Shown piece after piece: positions 9,417-17,797 of a DNA stretch of 64,000 nt (the stretch's first letter is position 1; each line of letters begins with the position of its first letter). Origin of the DNA: Thermoflexus sp. (GTDB lineage Bacteria > Chloroflexota > Anaerolineae > Aggregatilineales > Aggregatilineaceae); the NCBI GenBank assembly GCA_020724465.1, contig DYGX01000007.1:177408-241407 (forward strand), given 5' to 3'. Position numbers and translations under genes: made by a program. The notes beneath the pieces were generated by a model, which saw only the letters and a program-made list of their open reading frames with translations, did no database searches and was not told the DNA's origin.

Positions 9417-10715
9417 ATGGTCAAGATTGCGTTTCTGGGTGCGGGCAGCACTGTGTTCGCCAAGAACCTGATGGGCGACATCCTGAGCTATCCGGAGCTG
9501 GCCGATGTCACCTTCAGCCTGCACGACATCGACGCGCAGCGCCTGCACACGTCTGAGATCGTGGCGCGCAAGCTGGCTCAGGCCCTTGGCGCGCAGCCTA
9601 CCATCGAAGCGACCACCGATCGCCGCGCCGCGCTCGACGGGGCGGACTATGCCATCGCCATGTTCCAGATCGGCGGCTACAAGCCCTCGACCGTGATCGA
9701 CTTCGAGATCCCCAAGCGTTACGGCCTGCGCGCCACCATCGCCGATACACTCGGCGTGGGCGGGATTATGCGCGCGCTGCGCACCATCCCGGTGTTGCTT
9801 GAGATGTGCCGCGATATGGAAGCGGTCTGCCCGGACGTGCTGCTCTTGAACTATGTGAACCCGATGGCAATGCTGTGCTGGGCGCTGAACAGGGCCACGC
9901 CGATCCGGAATGTGGGCCTGTGCCACAGCGTGCAGGGCACCGCCATGCAGCTTGCCCGCGATATCGGCGTGCCCTATGAGGAGATCAACTACCTCTGCGC
10001 CGGCATCAACCACATGGCCTTCTACCTGCGCTTCGAGCACGAGGGGCAAGACCTCTATCCGCTGATCCACCAGGTGATCGCCGACGGGCGCGTGCCGGAC
10101 GACAACCGTGTGCGCTACGACATACTCAAGCGCCTGGGCTACTTCGTCACCGAGTCCAGCGAGCATTTCAGCGAATACACGCCGTGGTTCATCAAGCGCG
10201 ACCGCCCAGACCTGATCGAACGCTATAACATCCCGCTGGACGAATACATCCGCCGCTGCGAGGCTCAGATTGAGGGGTGGGAATCCCTGCGCCACGAGTT
10301 GGAAGACGAGAACCGGCCCATCACGCACGAGCGCAGCCACGAGTACGGCAGCGCGATCATCCACAGCATCGAAACCAACACCCCGCGCGTGGTTTACGGG
10401 AACGTCGAGAACACCGCTTTGATCGACAATCTGCCGCAGGGCTGCTGCGTGGAAGTGCCCTGCCTGGTCGATGCCAACGGGATCCAACCGGTGCGCGTCG
10501 GCGCGCTGCCGCCGCAGCTTGCCGCGCTGATGCAGTCCAACATCAATGTGCAGGCACTCACGGTCGAGGCGGCGCTAACCGGCAAGCGCGAGCATATCTA
10601 TCACGCCGCGATGCTCGACCCGCACACCGCCGCCGAGCTGGATCTGGACCAGATCTGGGCGCTGGTGGACGATCTGATCGCCGCGCATGGGGACTGGCTT
10701 CCCGAGTTCCATTGA
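9417..10715 (+). CDS. Family 4 glycoside hydrolase, alpha-galactosidase-like (MelA type)
   Basis: A 432-residue enzyme, normal length for GH4. These enzymes hydrolyse glycosides by an NAD+- and Mn2+-dependent oxidation/elimination route in the cytoplasm. The N-terminus has the Rossmann motif FLGAGSTVFAKN. Metal ligands are visible as Cys169 in NVGLCHS and His199 in GINHMAF. The TLGVGGIMRALRT segment fits the alpha-galactosidase/alpha-glucuronidase branch better than phospho-beta-glucosidases. GAGGAG at 9405-9410 precedes ATG 9417. Neighbouring PIG-L deacetylase and sugar ABC genes suggest a carbohydrate-use region. The exact substrate cannot be read from sequence. Confidence 0.88.
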   Translation: MVKIAFLGAGSTVFAKNLMGDILSYPELADVTFSLHDIDAQRLHTSEIVARKLAQALGAQPTIEATTDRRAALDGADYAIAMFQIGGYKPSTVIDFEIPKRYGLRATIADTLGVGGIMRALRTIPVLLEMCRDMEAVCPDVLLLNYVNPMAMLCWALNRATPIRNVGLCHSVQGTAMQLARDIGVPYEEINYLCAGINHMAFYLRFEHEGQDLYPLIHQVIADGRVPDDNRVRYDILKRLGYFVTESSEHFSEYTPWFIKRDRPDLIERYNIPLDEYIRRCEAQIEGWESLRHELEDENRPITHERSHEYGSAIIHSIETNTPRVVYGNVENTALIDNLPQGCCVEVPCLVDANGIQPVRVGALPPQLAALMQSNINVQALTVEAALTGKREHIYHAAMLDPHTAAELDLDQIWALVDDLIAAHGDWLPEFH

Positions 10716-10808
10716 CACAGCACGCGACCGGCAGGCGCGCGGGGGTGATTCCGCCCGTGCGCCTGCCGTACCATCACCCTTCTTCCCCTGCCTGCGCAGA
10801 GCGTACTA

Positions 10809-10839
10809 TTGTTATACTCACCTTAACCTAATCTATAAT
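10809..10839 (+). promoter_or_regulatory. Putative sigma-70 promoter upstream of the PIG-L gene
   Basis: TTGTTA (10809-10814), a rather long 19-bp spacer and perfect TATAAT (10834-10839) lie about 170 bp before ATG 11007. The 291-bp gap 10716-11006 otherwise contains a GC-rich stretch just after the GH4 stop and an unstructured leader; no ORF with a ribosome binding site was seen in it. Confidence 0.45.
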
Positions 10840-11006
10840 TGTAAATACAGGCTCAGGTGGAACCTTCAACCAGCAAATTGCGCGACTTGTTCAGTGGGTG
10901 CCCGGTTCGGAGAAAGGAGCTTCCGCACACGGTCGCGCCCGGTGATCGTGCCTGATGCCCGCTCGAATACGCTTCACACCAGCCAACGTAAACGTATAGG
11001 AGCCGT

Positions 11007-13274
11007 ATGATGAGCAAACACATGTTACGCTTCACACTGTCCGCTCTATTGATTGTCGCTTTTCTGCTCACCACTCCCCTGGTCAGGGCGCAAGACGACC
11101 GCCCGACGCCAAGAAACGCCACTTCAGAAGATGCTGTGAAAGTTGATCTGATGTTTGTCGGGGCGCATCCGGACGACGAGTCCACCGCGACCGCCACGCT
11201 TGCCCGCTACGTGCTTGATCACGGAGCGCGGGCGGCGGTTATCACCGCGACACGCGGCGAAGGCGGCGGCAACGCGATCGGGCGCGAGCTGGGTCCTTCG
11301 CTGGGCATCCTGCGCGACTACGAGGAGCGCCAGTCGCTGCGGATGCTGGGCATCGACCAGCTTTACCACCTGGATGAAATCGACTGGGCCTACACCACCA
11401 GCGCCAGCGCCACCGAGCAGGCCTGGGGCTATGAGGAACCGTTAGGCAAGCTGGTGCGCTACGTGCGCGTGCTCAAGCCCGAAGTCATGATCACGATGAA
11501 CCCATCGCCACGCGGGCACGGGCACCACCAGTACATCGCCAAGCTGGCGACGGAAGCGTTCTTCCTGGCCGGCGACCCGAACGCCTTCCCAGAGCAACTC
11601 AGCGAGGAATTCATCGAGCCGTGGCAGCCCAAGAAGCTCTACTACGCGCTGGCCTATGGCGCTGCCGGTCTGGCGCCGAGCGTCGCGATCCCGACCAACG
11701 AATTCTCGCCGTCCCAGTTCGCGACCTACGCCGAGCTTGAGGCGGTGGCGCTGGGCCGCTATCGCAGCCAGGGATGGAGCGCCGTGCTGCCGCCCTCGGA
11801 GCGCGCGCTGATGCCGGAGAACTTCACCCTCGCCGCGTCCGTCCTGCCGATGCCAGAGACGGAGACCAGCCTGCTCGAAGGCGTCTTCAGCGGGGTTGAC
11901 CACGCCCCGGCGCGCGTCGAGCTGCACCTGGCCCCCTCGGAATTCTACGTCAGCCAGGGCGGTACGCTGGCGCTGGATATGACACTGGTCAACAACAGCG
12001 ACATCGACCTGCACGACGTAGCGCTCAGCCTCAGCGGGCCGGAAGGCTGGACCATCAGCGAGGCTTCTGCGCCAGTCGATGTGCCGGTCGGCGGCTCCGC
12101 CAGCCAATCCTTCACCATCACCGTGCCGGATGACGCCGATGTGACGACCTTCACGACGCTGGTTGGCCGCTTCGACGCGGTAGACGACGCCGGTGCGCCG
12201 CGCTTTGCCAGCGCCCGCGCGCTGGTCCAGGTCACGCCGCCCGTGTCGGTCGAGTTGCAGCCTATCGAGAGCGTGCAGATCTTCCGCGAGTGGGCGCAGC
12301 GCAACAACATCGAGCACCTGATCCGGCTCGTTCCAGCGGAGATCGCGATCGGCGCGGGTGAAACGGCGCCGATCCCGGTCGTGCTGAACAACCGCTCGGC
12401 GTCTGACCAGGACGTGACGCTGAGCCTGACGATCGCCTCGGACGAGATCACGCTGGACACCCCGGAGCAAACCGTGACTGTGCCAGCCGGCGAAGTGATC
12501 ACAGTGGACTTCCTGGCGACCGTGCCGGCAGGCATGGCGCAAGGCCAGTTCGATGTGACGGTCGAGGCTGCCTACGGCGACTACACGCTGAGTGACGCGG
12601 GCGTCGTCCAGGTCGTGCCGACCACCACGGCCTCGCGTCTGACCACCGCGCCCGCCATCGACGGCGACCTTAGCGAGTACGCCGGGCTTGAGGTGCTGGA
12701 GATCCCCTTCACAGCAATCTGGGAAGGCCAGACGACCGACGAGGCAGACCTGACCGGCTCGTTCAGCGTGGCCTACGACGATGACTTCCTCTACGTCGCG
12801 GTCGAGGTGATGGACGACGTGGTGGTGTCGAACATCGCTCCCAATGACGTGAAAGGACACTGGCGCAGCGACTCGGTCGAGATCACGGTTGACCCGGCCG
12901 GTCCAGGCGCCAGCGAGCACACGCTGACCACCTTCAAGACCGGCATCTTCCCGTTCGACACCGAGGGGAACGTGCAGGCCGAGCGCGACGCCGACGCGAA
13001 CCAGGGCATCATCAGCCTGACCGCGCCGGACATGCAGGTGGCGTCCAGCCGGACCGACAGCGGCTATATCCTGGAAGTGGCGATCCCGTGGAACGCGGTT
13101 CCGGGCGAGGTGGCCCCAGGAGATACCATCGGCTTCAACGTGCTGCTCTATGACTGCGACAAAGCCGACGCCGCGATAGGCGAGAACTGCAACGAAGCTC
13201 GCACAGCCTGGAGCGCCTGGGGATCGATCCAGGGCCTGCCGCGGCTGTGGGGCCATCTGACGCTGGCTGAGTAG
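11007..13274 (+). CDS. Secreted PIG-L/LmbE-family deacetylase with NEW3-like and CBM9-like domains
   Basis: A 755-residue exported protein. A signal peptide covers about residues 1-30 (cleavage near VRAQDD). The PIG-L domain (about 45-260) has the zinc motif HPDDE at 54-58 and a second His cluster around 171-174 in RGHGHHQY; family members hydrolyse N-acetyl groups on GlcNAc-containing molecules. Residues about 300-550 form two Ig-like NEW3 repeats, and the C-terminal about 190 residues look like a family 9 carbohydrate-binding domain (FLYVAVEVMDD, YILEVAIPWNAV). Start at ATGATG 11007 with GGAG upstream. It ends 130 bp before a sugar ABC transporter, suggesting extracellular glycan deacetylation coupled to uptake. 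The substrate is not known. Confidence 0.85.
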   Translation: MMSKHMLRFTLSALLIVAFLLTTPLVRAQDDRPTPRNATSEDAVKVDLMFVGAHPDDESTATATLARYVLDHGARAAVITATRGEGGGNAIGRELGPSLGILRDYEERQSLRMLGIDQLYHLDEIDWAYTTSASATEQAWGYEEPLGKLVRYVRVLKPEVMITMNPSPRGHGHHQYIAKLATEAFFLAGDPNAFPEQLSEEFIEPWQPKKLYYALAYGAAGLAPSVAIPTNEFSPSQFATYAELEAVALGRYRSQGWSAVLPPSERALMPENFTLAASVLPMPETETSLLEGVFSGVDHAPARVELHLAPSEFYVSQGGTLALDMTLVNNSDIDLHDVALSLSGPEGWTISEASAPVDVPVGGSASQSFTITVPDDADVTTFTTLVGRFDAVDDAGAPRFASARALVQVTPPVSVELQPIESVQIFREWAQRNNIEHLIRLVPAEIAIGAGETAPIPVVLNNRSASDQDVTLSLTIASDEITLDTPEQTVTVPAGEVITVDFLATVPAGMAQGQFDVTVEAAYGDYTLSDAGVVQVVPTTTASRLTTAPAIDGDLSEYAGLEVLEIPFTAIWEGQTTDEADLTGSFSVAYDDDFLYVAVEVMDDVVVSNIAPNDVKGHWRSDSVEITVDPAGPGASEHTLTTFKTGIFPFDTEGNVQAERDADANQGIISLTAPDMQVASSRTDSGYILEVAIPWNAVPGEVAPGDTIGFNVLLYDCDKADAAIGENCNEARTAWSAWGSIQGLPRLWGHLTLAE

Positions 13275-13291
13275 CGCCCGCAATACCAAAT

Positions 13292-13318
13292 CGCCCAGAG
13301 CCTCGCCGGCTCTGGGCG
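13292..13318 (+). terminator. Strong hairpin after the PIG-L gene
   Basis: Perfect 11-bp stem CGCCCAGAGCC / GGCTCTGGGCG with a 5-nt loop begins 18 bp after the PIG-L stop. There is no U-run, so it may act as a transcript-end stabiliser or a Rho-assisted terminator rather than a classical intrinsic one. Confidence 0.55.
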
Positions 13319-13404
13319 AGCCTCTGCCTCATGCGCTACAATTGCAGACAGCGGCACCCGTCGCGCGAAAGTGTGTTATCTGCTTACAGCGAGGAGTCGT
13401 TTTG

Positions 13405-14688
13405 ATGAAAAGAGCACGAGCGTTAATCACGTTAACCATTGTGGCCGTCTTGCTGGCGGCCCTGGCTCCCGCCGGCGCCCAGGAGCAGATCACCCTGGTC
13501 GTCTGGGACAACTGGACACGGGACGCCGAGCAGGCCATGATCGATCAGTTGACCGCCGAATTCGAGGCGGCGAATCCCGGCGTGACCGTGCAGCGCGAGC
13601 CGTACGATACCAGCGACCTGACCGCGCTGCTGCCCCTGGCGCTCTCCGAAGCATCCGGCCCGGACGTGGCGATGATCAATCAGGGCTACACGGGCATGGG
13701 CGCGCTGGTGCAGGCCGGGCTGCTGCTGCCTCTCGATGACTACGCCGCGCAGTACGGCTGGCTCGATCGCTATGCCGAAGGGCTGCACAGCCGCAACCGC
13801 TTCACCCCGGACGGCGCGACCTTTGGCGAGGGCAACCTGTACGGCGTCTCGAACACCGCCGAGGTGGTGGGCGCCTACTACTGGAGAGAGGACTTCGCCG
13901 AGCTGGGCCTGAGCATCCCGACGACTTTCGAGGAGTTCGAGGCCGTGGTGAAGGCGCTCAAGGACGCGGGCAAGACGCCCATCGTCTTCGGCAGTCTGGA
14001 CGGCTGGCCGGCGATCCATACCTGGGGCGCCATCCAGCACGCTTATTCGACCCTCGAGGAGATCGACGCGTTCATGTATCGCCGCGAAGGCGGGACGTTC
14101 GACACCGAGGCCAACCTGCTCGCCGCCCAGAAGATGGTCGAGTGGATCCAGGCCGGGTACTTCTCACCGGGCTTCGAGGGCATGGACTACGACAACCAGA
14201 CCTTCGCCGCGTTCCTCAACCACCAGGGTTCGATGTGGATCACCGGTAGCTGGATGACCGGTAGCATCATCGCCGAGCTGGGCGAGGAACCCATCGGCTT
14301 CTTTGTCATCCCCTCGGCGCTGCCGGACGCGCCCCCGCTGTCGATCGGCGGTGTCGGGCTGGCGTACGGCATCCGCGCCGGGACCGAGCACCCCGACCTG
14401 GCCGCGGCGTACATCGACCTGGTGACCGGCCCGCGCGCCGCCGAGCTGCTCTTTGAGCAGGGCTTCCTGCCCGCCGCCGAGGTCGATCCGGACCTGCTGG
14501 TCGAAGGCACCCTGACGGCCGATGTCGTCAACGCCTGGAACCTGATCAGCTCGCAGAACGCGGTCGGCCACTATCTCGACTGGACGATGCCGGACATCGC
14601 GGCCAACATCCAGGAGCTGATGGCGGGCCAGGTGACGCCTGAGCAGTTCATCCAGGACGTGGAGGCGGATTACCAGGCCGGCGGCTGA
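13405..14688 (+). CDS. Extracellular solute-binding protein of a CUT1 sugar ABC transporter
   Basis: A 427-residue family 1 solute-binding protein. The signal peptide (MKRARALITL...) ends near PAGAQEQ; there is no lipobox Cys, so it is secreted rather than lipidated, or retained in another way. The mature start ITLVVWDNWT and the motif for intact helices (FEAANPGVTV) are typical of the MalE/UgpB group. ATG 13405 has GAGGAG 8 nt upstream; a longer frame to 13342 has no ribosome binding site. It heads a three-gene set with two permeases. The bound sugar is unknown. Confidence 0.88.
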   Translation: MKRARALITLTIVAVLLAALAPAGAQEQITLVVWDNWTRDAEQAMIDQLTAEFEAANPGVTVQREPYDTSDLTALLPLALSEASGPDVAMINQGYTGMGALVQAGLLLPLDDYAAQYGWLDRYAEGLHSRNRFTPDGATFGEGNLYGVSNTAEVVGAYYWREDFAELGLSIPTTFEEFEAVVKALKDAGKTPIVFGSLDGWPAIHTWGAIQHAYSTLEEIDAFMYRREGGTFDTEANLLAAQKMVEWIQAGYFSPGFEGMDYDNQTFAAFLNHQGSMWITGSWMTGSIIAELGEEPIGFFVIPSALPDAPPLSIGGVGLAYGIRAGTEHPDLAAAYIDLVTGPRAAELLFEQGFLPAAEVDPDLLVEGTLTADVVNAWNLISSQNAVGHYLDWTMPDIAANIQELMAGQVTPEQFIQDVEADYQAGG

Positions 14689-14773
14689 GCGTCCGGCAGG
14701 ATATGCGTGTTTGCAGGGGGCTGGCCCACCGGCCGGCCCCTTTGTCTTGGATCACATCAGGACTAGGCTGTGT

Positions 14774-15694
14774 ATGAGACTGCCCGCTTGGAACACACGC
14801 CTGAATAACCCGCCCTACCTTCGCCCCTACCACGCCTATCTCTTCATCTTGCCCGGTCTGGTGATCTACGTGTTGTTCGTGCTGTGGCCGATCATCAACA
14901 CCGCGCGGTACAGCCTCTATGACTGGACGGGTTTCAGCGAGCCGACCTTCATCGGCTTCGACAACTATCGCGAGCTGTGGCGCGACAAAGATTTCTGGCT
15001 GGCGCTGCAGCACAACGCCTTCTTTGTGATCTTCTTCAGCATCCTGCCCATCATGCTCGGCCTGTTCCTCACCGCGCTCATGACGCGGGGGCGGCTGCGC
15101 GGCATGGCGATCTTCCGCTCCGGGCTGTTCATCCCCCAGGTGATGAGTTCGGTCGTCGTGGGGATCATCTGGCGCTGGCTGTTCGCCTACGACGGCCCGA
15201 TCAACGAATTCCTGTCCCTTATCGGGCTGGAAAGCTGGGTCCGGCCCTGGCTGGGCGACTTCACCTACGCGCGCTACGCGGTCGGCACGGTCGGCCTGTG
15301 GGTGCAGTACGGGCTGTGCATGGTGCTGTTCATCGCCGGGGCGCAGTCGATCAACGAGGACCTCTACGACGCGGCGCGTGTGGCTGGGGCGAACGCCTGG
15401 CAAGAGTTCCGCCACGTCACCCTGCCGGGCCTCAGCCAGCAGATTCTGGTGGCCTTTGTGCTCACCTTTATCGCAGCGCTGCGCGTCTTCGACCTGGTCT
15501 TTGTGCTGACGCGCAGCGGCGGCCCCGGCAAAGAGACGATCGTCACCAGCCTGCTGATCTACCAGTACGCCTTCCAGCGCAACCGGGCGGGCTACGGCTC
15601 GGCGATGGCCCTGGTGCTGTCGATCATCATCATCACCGTGTCGGCGCTGGTGATGCGCCTGCAGGCACGCCGAGAAGAGGAGCGGACGGTCTGA
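14774..15694 (+). CDS. CUT1 sugar ABC transporter permease, MalF/UgpA type
   Basis: A 306-residue inner-membrane protein with six hydrophobic segments and the EAA loop DAARVAGANAWQEFRHVTLP, which docks the ATPase. ATG 14774 follows a modest AGGA; an in-frame earlier start at 14711 lacks a ribosome binding site. Its stop overlaps the start of the second permease (TGATG at 15692-15696), showing translational coupling. No ATPase gene is present here, so a shared MsmX/UgpC-like ATPase elsewhere is presumably used. Confidence 0.9.
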   Translation: MRLPAWNTRLNNPPYLRPYHAYLFILPGLVIYVLFVLWPIINTARYSLYDWTGFSEPTFIGFDNYRELWRDKDFWLALQHNAFFVIFFSILPIMLGLFLTALMTRGRLRGMAIFRSGLFIPQVMSSVVVGIIWRWLFAYDGPINEFLSLIGLESWVRPWLGDFTYARYAVGTVGLWVQYGLCMVLFIAGAQSINEDLYDAARVAGANAWQEFRHVTLPGLSQQILVAFVLTFIAALRVFDLVFVLTRSGGPGKETIVTSLLIYQYAFQRNRAGYGSAMALVLSIIIITVSALVMRLQARREEERTV

Positions 15695-16533
15695 TGGCCG
15701 ACATCTACTACTACCAGCGTAAAGCCCGCACCGCCCTGACCTACGCCCTGCTCACCCTCTTCCTGCTGGCGGCCCTGATGCCCTTCATCGGCATCTTTCT
15801 CACCGCGTTCAAGACGACGTCCGAGCTGGCGGCGGGGCCATTCGCGCTGCCCGAAACCTGGCGCTGGCAGAATTTCGTGGACGCCTGGGAAGGCGCGCAG
15901 TTCGGGCGCTATTTTCGCAGCAGCGTGATCGTCGTGGTCCCCGTGGTCGTAATCGCCACCCTGCTCTCGACCATGTCCGGCTACGCCTTTGGCATGATCC
16001 GCTTCTGGGGCGACAACGCCCTGCTGCTGTTGATCGTGCTGGGGTTGATGGTCCCCACCGAAGCAGTGATCATCCCCCTGTGGCAGTTCATGGGCCAGCT
16101 TGGGCTGCGCAACACGTACTGGGCGCTCATTCTGCCACAGGTGGCACTCAGCTTTGCCTTCGGCACGTTCTGGATGCGCGCGCACTTCAAAGGCATGCCG
16201 CGCGAGCTGGTCGATGCCGCGGTGGTGGACGGTTGCAACACCTGGGACGTGCTGTGGCGCGTGCTGTTTCCGCTCTCGCGCCCGGCGCTGCTCTCGCTGG
16301 TGGTGCTGCTGTTCATGTGGACCTGGAACGAATTTTTCCTGGTGCTGGTGATGGTCACCGGCGACCTGCGCACGTTGCCGGTCGGGCTGGCGCTGCTGCG
16401 CGGGCGCTACGCCGCCGACGTGCCGGTGATGGCTGCCGCGGCGACGATCGTCAGCCTGCCGGTGCTGGTGCTGTACGTTTTCTTCCAGCGGCACTTTATC
16501 CGCGGGATGGTGTCCGGCGCGCTCAAGGAATAG
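15694..16533 (+). CDS. CUT1 sugar ABC transporter permease, MalG/UgpE type
   Basis: A 279-residue permease. It has six transmembrane segments and the EAA loop DAAVVDGCNTWDVLWRVLFP, as in MalG-type subunits, and the usual C-terminus FFQRHFIRGMVSGALKE. ATG 15694 overlaps the upstream TGA; a much longer open frame starting at 14977 is only the +1 shadow of the first permease and is not used. Together with the binding protein and MalF-like subunit it forms the import channel. Confidence 0.9.
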   Translation: MADIYYYQRKARTALTYALLTLFLLAALMPFIGIFLTAFKTTSELAAGPFALPETWRWQNFVDAWEGAQFGRYFRSSVIVVVPVVVIATLLSTMSGYAFGMIRFWGDNALLLLIVLGLMVPTEAVIIPLWQFMGQLGLRNTYWALILPQVALSFAFGTFWMRAHFKGMPRELVDAAVVDGCNTWDVLWRVLFPLSRPALLSLVVLLFMWTWNEFFLVLVMVTGDLRTLPVGLALLRGRYAADVPVMAAAATIVSLPVLVLYVFFQRHFIRGMVSGALKE

Positions 16534-16550
16534 GAAAAACGAGGCGAGAT

Positions 16551-16579
16551 TTGACACCCGCTGCCAGGGATGCTATAAT
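16551..16579 (+). promoter_or_regulatory. Consensus sigma-70 promoter of the marR gene
   Basis: TTGACA (16551-16556), exactly 17 bp, TATAAT (16574-16579): both boxes are perfect consensus, the best promoter in the window. It lies 36 bp before ATG 16615 and is followed directly by an operator-like palindrome, as expected for an autorepressed gene. Confidence 0.85.
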
Positions 16580-16584
16580 CCAAA

Positions 16585-16602
16585 TAGTTTATATGTGAAC
16601 TA
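16585..16602. promoter_or_regulatory. Putative MarR operator at the marR promoter
   Basis: Imperfect palindrome with half-sites TAGTTTATA and TGTGAACTA (7 of 9 positions symmetric), directly downstream of the -10 box and so over the transcription start. A copy in the opposite orientation, with 14 of 18 positions identical, occurs at 17124-17141 upstream of the yceI gene. Shared sequence and position support binding by the encoded MarR protein; this is inference. Confidence 0.65.
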
Positions 16603-16614
16603 ACGAGTCAAACG

Positions 16615-17073
16615 ATGGCCGACCCGGTCATGATCAGCCGCCCATACCGGCGCAGCGTGCTGGCCTGGCTCCATCTGGTGCGAGTCTACCAGCGCGTGGT
16701 GCGCGTGGAGCAAACCCTGCTGGCGCAGTTCGGCCTGACCCGCAGCCAGTTCGATGTGCTGACCCACATCGCCACCGAGCCGGGCCTGTGCCAGCAAACG
16801 CTGGCCGAGCGGCTGCTGGTCACCAAGGGCAACGTGGCGGGCCTGATCGACCGGCTGGAAACCGCCGGATTGGTCGAGCGGCGCCCTGACCCGCTCGACC
16901 GGCGCATGCACCGGCTGTTTCTGACCGCAGCCGGCAAGGCCGCCTGGAACGCTGCAGCGCCCGCGCTGGAAGCGACGCTCGCCAGCCAGATCGAGGTGCT
17001 CAGCGCGCAGGAGCAGGCACAGTTGATGGCCCTGCTGGCCCGCTGGGATCGGGCGCTGCGCGACGGCGCGTGA
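16615..17073 (+). CDS. MarR-family transcriptional regulator
   Basis: A 152-residue winged-helix protein. The centre (LTRSQFDVLTHIATEP, then LLVTKGNVAGLIDRLETAG, then the wing ERRPDPLDRRMHRLFLTAAG) is the classical MarR DNA-binding domain, with flanking dimerisation helices. Such proteins usually repress nearby genes until they bind a phenolic ligand or are oxidised. The downstream genes (YceI, LLM oxidoreductase, MhqO-like dioxygenase, MhqD-like esterase) match the composition of quinone-responsive MhqR-type regulons. A terminator separates marR from them, but a matching operator is repeated before yceI. Confidence 0.9.
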   Translation: MADPVMISRPYRRSVLAWLHLVRVYQRVVRVEQTLLAQFGLTRSQFDVLTHIATEPGLCQQTLAERLLVTKGNVAGLIDRLETAGLVERRPDPLDRRMHRLFLTAAGKAAWNAAAPALEATLASQIEVLSAQEQAQLMALLARWDRALRDGA

Positions 17074-17090
17074 TGTGGACCGGATCGACC

Positions 17091-17114
17091 CACCCGCCGG
17101 GTGCGGGCTTTTTT
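17091..17114 (+). terminator. Intrinsic terminator after marR
   Basis: GC-rich stem CCCGC (17093-17097) / GCGGG (17103-17107) with a 5-nt loop, followed by CTTTTTT. It lies 20 bp after the marR stop, so the yceI cluster needs its own promoter. Confidence 0.75.
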
Positions 17115-17123
17115 CGGCTCATA

Positions 17124-17141
17124 AAGTTCACATATATACGG
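17124..17141. promoter_or_regulatory. Second copy of the MarR operator-like site, upstream of yceI
   Basis: AGTTCACATATA (17125-17136) is identical to the reverse complement of part of the marR operator; over 18 positions 14 match. It lies between the marR terminator and ATG 17191 in an AT-rich stretch where a promoter is expected, though I could not assign clean -35 and -10 boxes. Confidence 0.6.
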
Positions 17142-17190
17142 TCTATATAGAAACCATATCTATCGATCGGTACCGCAAGGAGGAACAAGC

Positions 17191-17730
17191 ATGGCCTGGA
17201 AGATCGACCCTGCCCATTCGGCGATTCACTTCACCGTCCGCCACATGATGATCGCAAATGTGCGCGGCGAGTTCGAGCAGTTCACCGGCACGATCGAGCT
17301 GGATGTCGAGCACCCGGAGAACACCCGTGTCGAAGTCGAGATCGACGCTGCCAGCATCAACACCCGCGAGCCGCAGCGCGACGCGCACCTGCGTTCGGCG
17401 GACTTTCTCGATGTCGAAAACCACCCGCACATCATCTTCAAGAGCACCCGCGTTGAGCGCACCGGCGAAACAACCGCCCGCCTGCACGGCGATCTGACCA
17501 TTCGCGGCATCACGCGCCCGGTGGTGCTGGACGTCGAGCACACCGGGATCGTCACCAGCCCGTGGGGTCATCGCAGCGCCGGGTTCGAGGCCCGCGCGAA
17601 GATCAACCGCAAAGACTGGGGGCTGACCTGGAACAAGGCCCTCGAAGCGGGTGGCGTTTTGGTGGGCGACGAGATTAAGATCGAGATTGAACTGGAGCTG
17701 ATCGAGGAAGCCGCGGCTGCCGCCGTCTAG
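17191..17730 (+). CDS. YceI-family polyprenyl-binding lipocalin-like protein
   Basis: A 179-residue protein that begins WKIDPAHSAIHFTVRHMM and continues with the family pattern HLRSADFLDVENHPHIIFKST and GDLTIRGITRPVVLDVE, all diagnostic of YceI. Members form a lipocalin-like barrel that binds amphiphilic isoprenoids such as polyprenyl-phenols or quinones. No signal peptide is present, so this copy is cytoplasmic. AAGGAGG precedes the ATG. It is first in the presumed MarR-controlled operon, and its likely ligand class fits a quinone-related function. Confidence 0.92.
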   Translation: MAWKIDPAHSAIHFTVRHMMIANVRGEFEQFTGTIELDVEHPENTRVEVEIDAASINTREPQRDAHLRSADFLDVENHPHIIFKSTRVERTGETTARLHGDLTIRGITRPVVLDVEHTGIVTSPWGHRSAGFEARAKINRKDWGLTWNKALEAGGVLVGDEIKIEIELELIEEAAAAAV

Positions 17731-17749
17731 AGCGGTGCCGATCGCGAAG

Positions 17750-17781
17750 GGGCGGGGGATACCGCGCGGCGTCCCCCGCCC
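17750..17781 (+). terminator. Intercistronic hairpin between yceI and the LLM gene
   Basis: Perfect 10-bp stem GGGCGGGGGA / TCCCCCGCCC with a 12-nt loop, between the yceI stop and the ribosome binding site of the next gene. No U-tract follows, so it may reduce read-through or protect the yceI transcript 3' end, giving unequal expression within the operon. Confidence 0.45.
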
Positions 17782-17797
17782 GCTTAAGGAGATGCCG

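Noticed and set aside
10716..11006. Riboswitch or small gene in the 291-bp gap
   Set aside because: Only a promoter could be supported; no stable conserved fold or ORF with a ribosome binding site was recognised.
13422..13436. Palindrome GTTAATCACGTTAAC resembling a LacI operator
   Set aside because: The spacer is 5 rather than 4 bp, and it lies within the signal peptide codons of the binding protein; likely a coincidence of Leu-Ile-Thr-Leu-Thr codons.
14977..15693. Long N-terminal extension of the second CUT1 permease
   Set aside because: The extension is the +1 frame of the first permease, has low-complexity Arg/Pro-rich composition and no membrane segments; ATG 15694 gives a normal permease.
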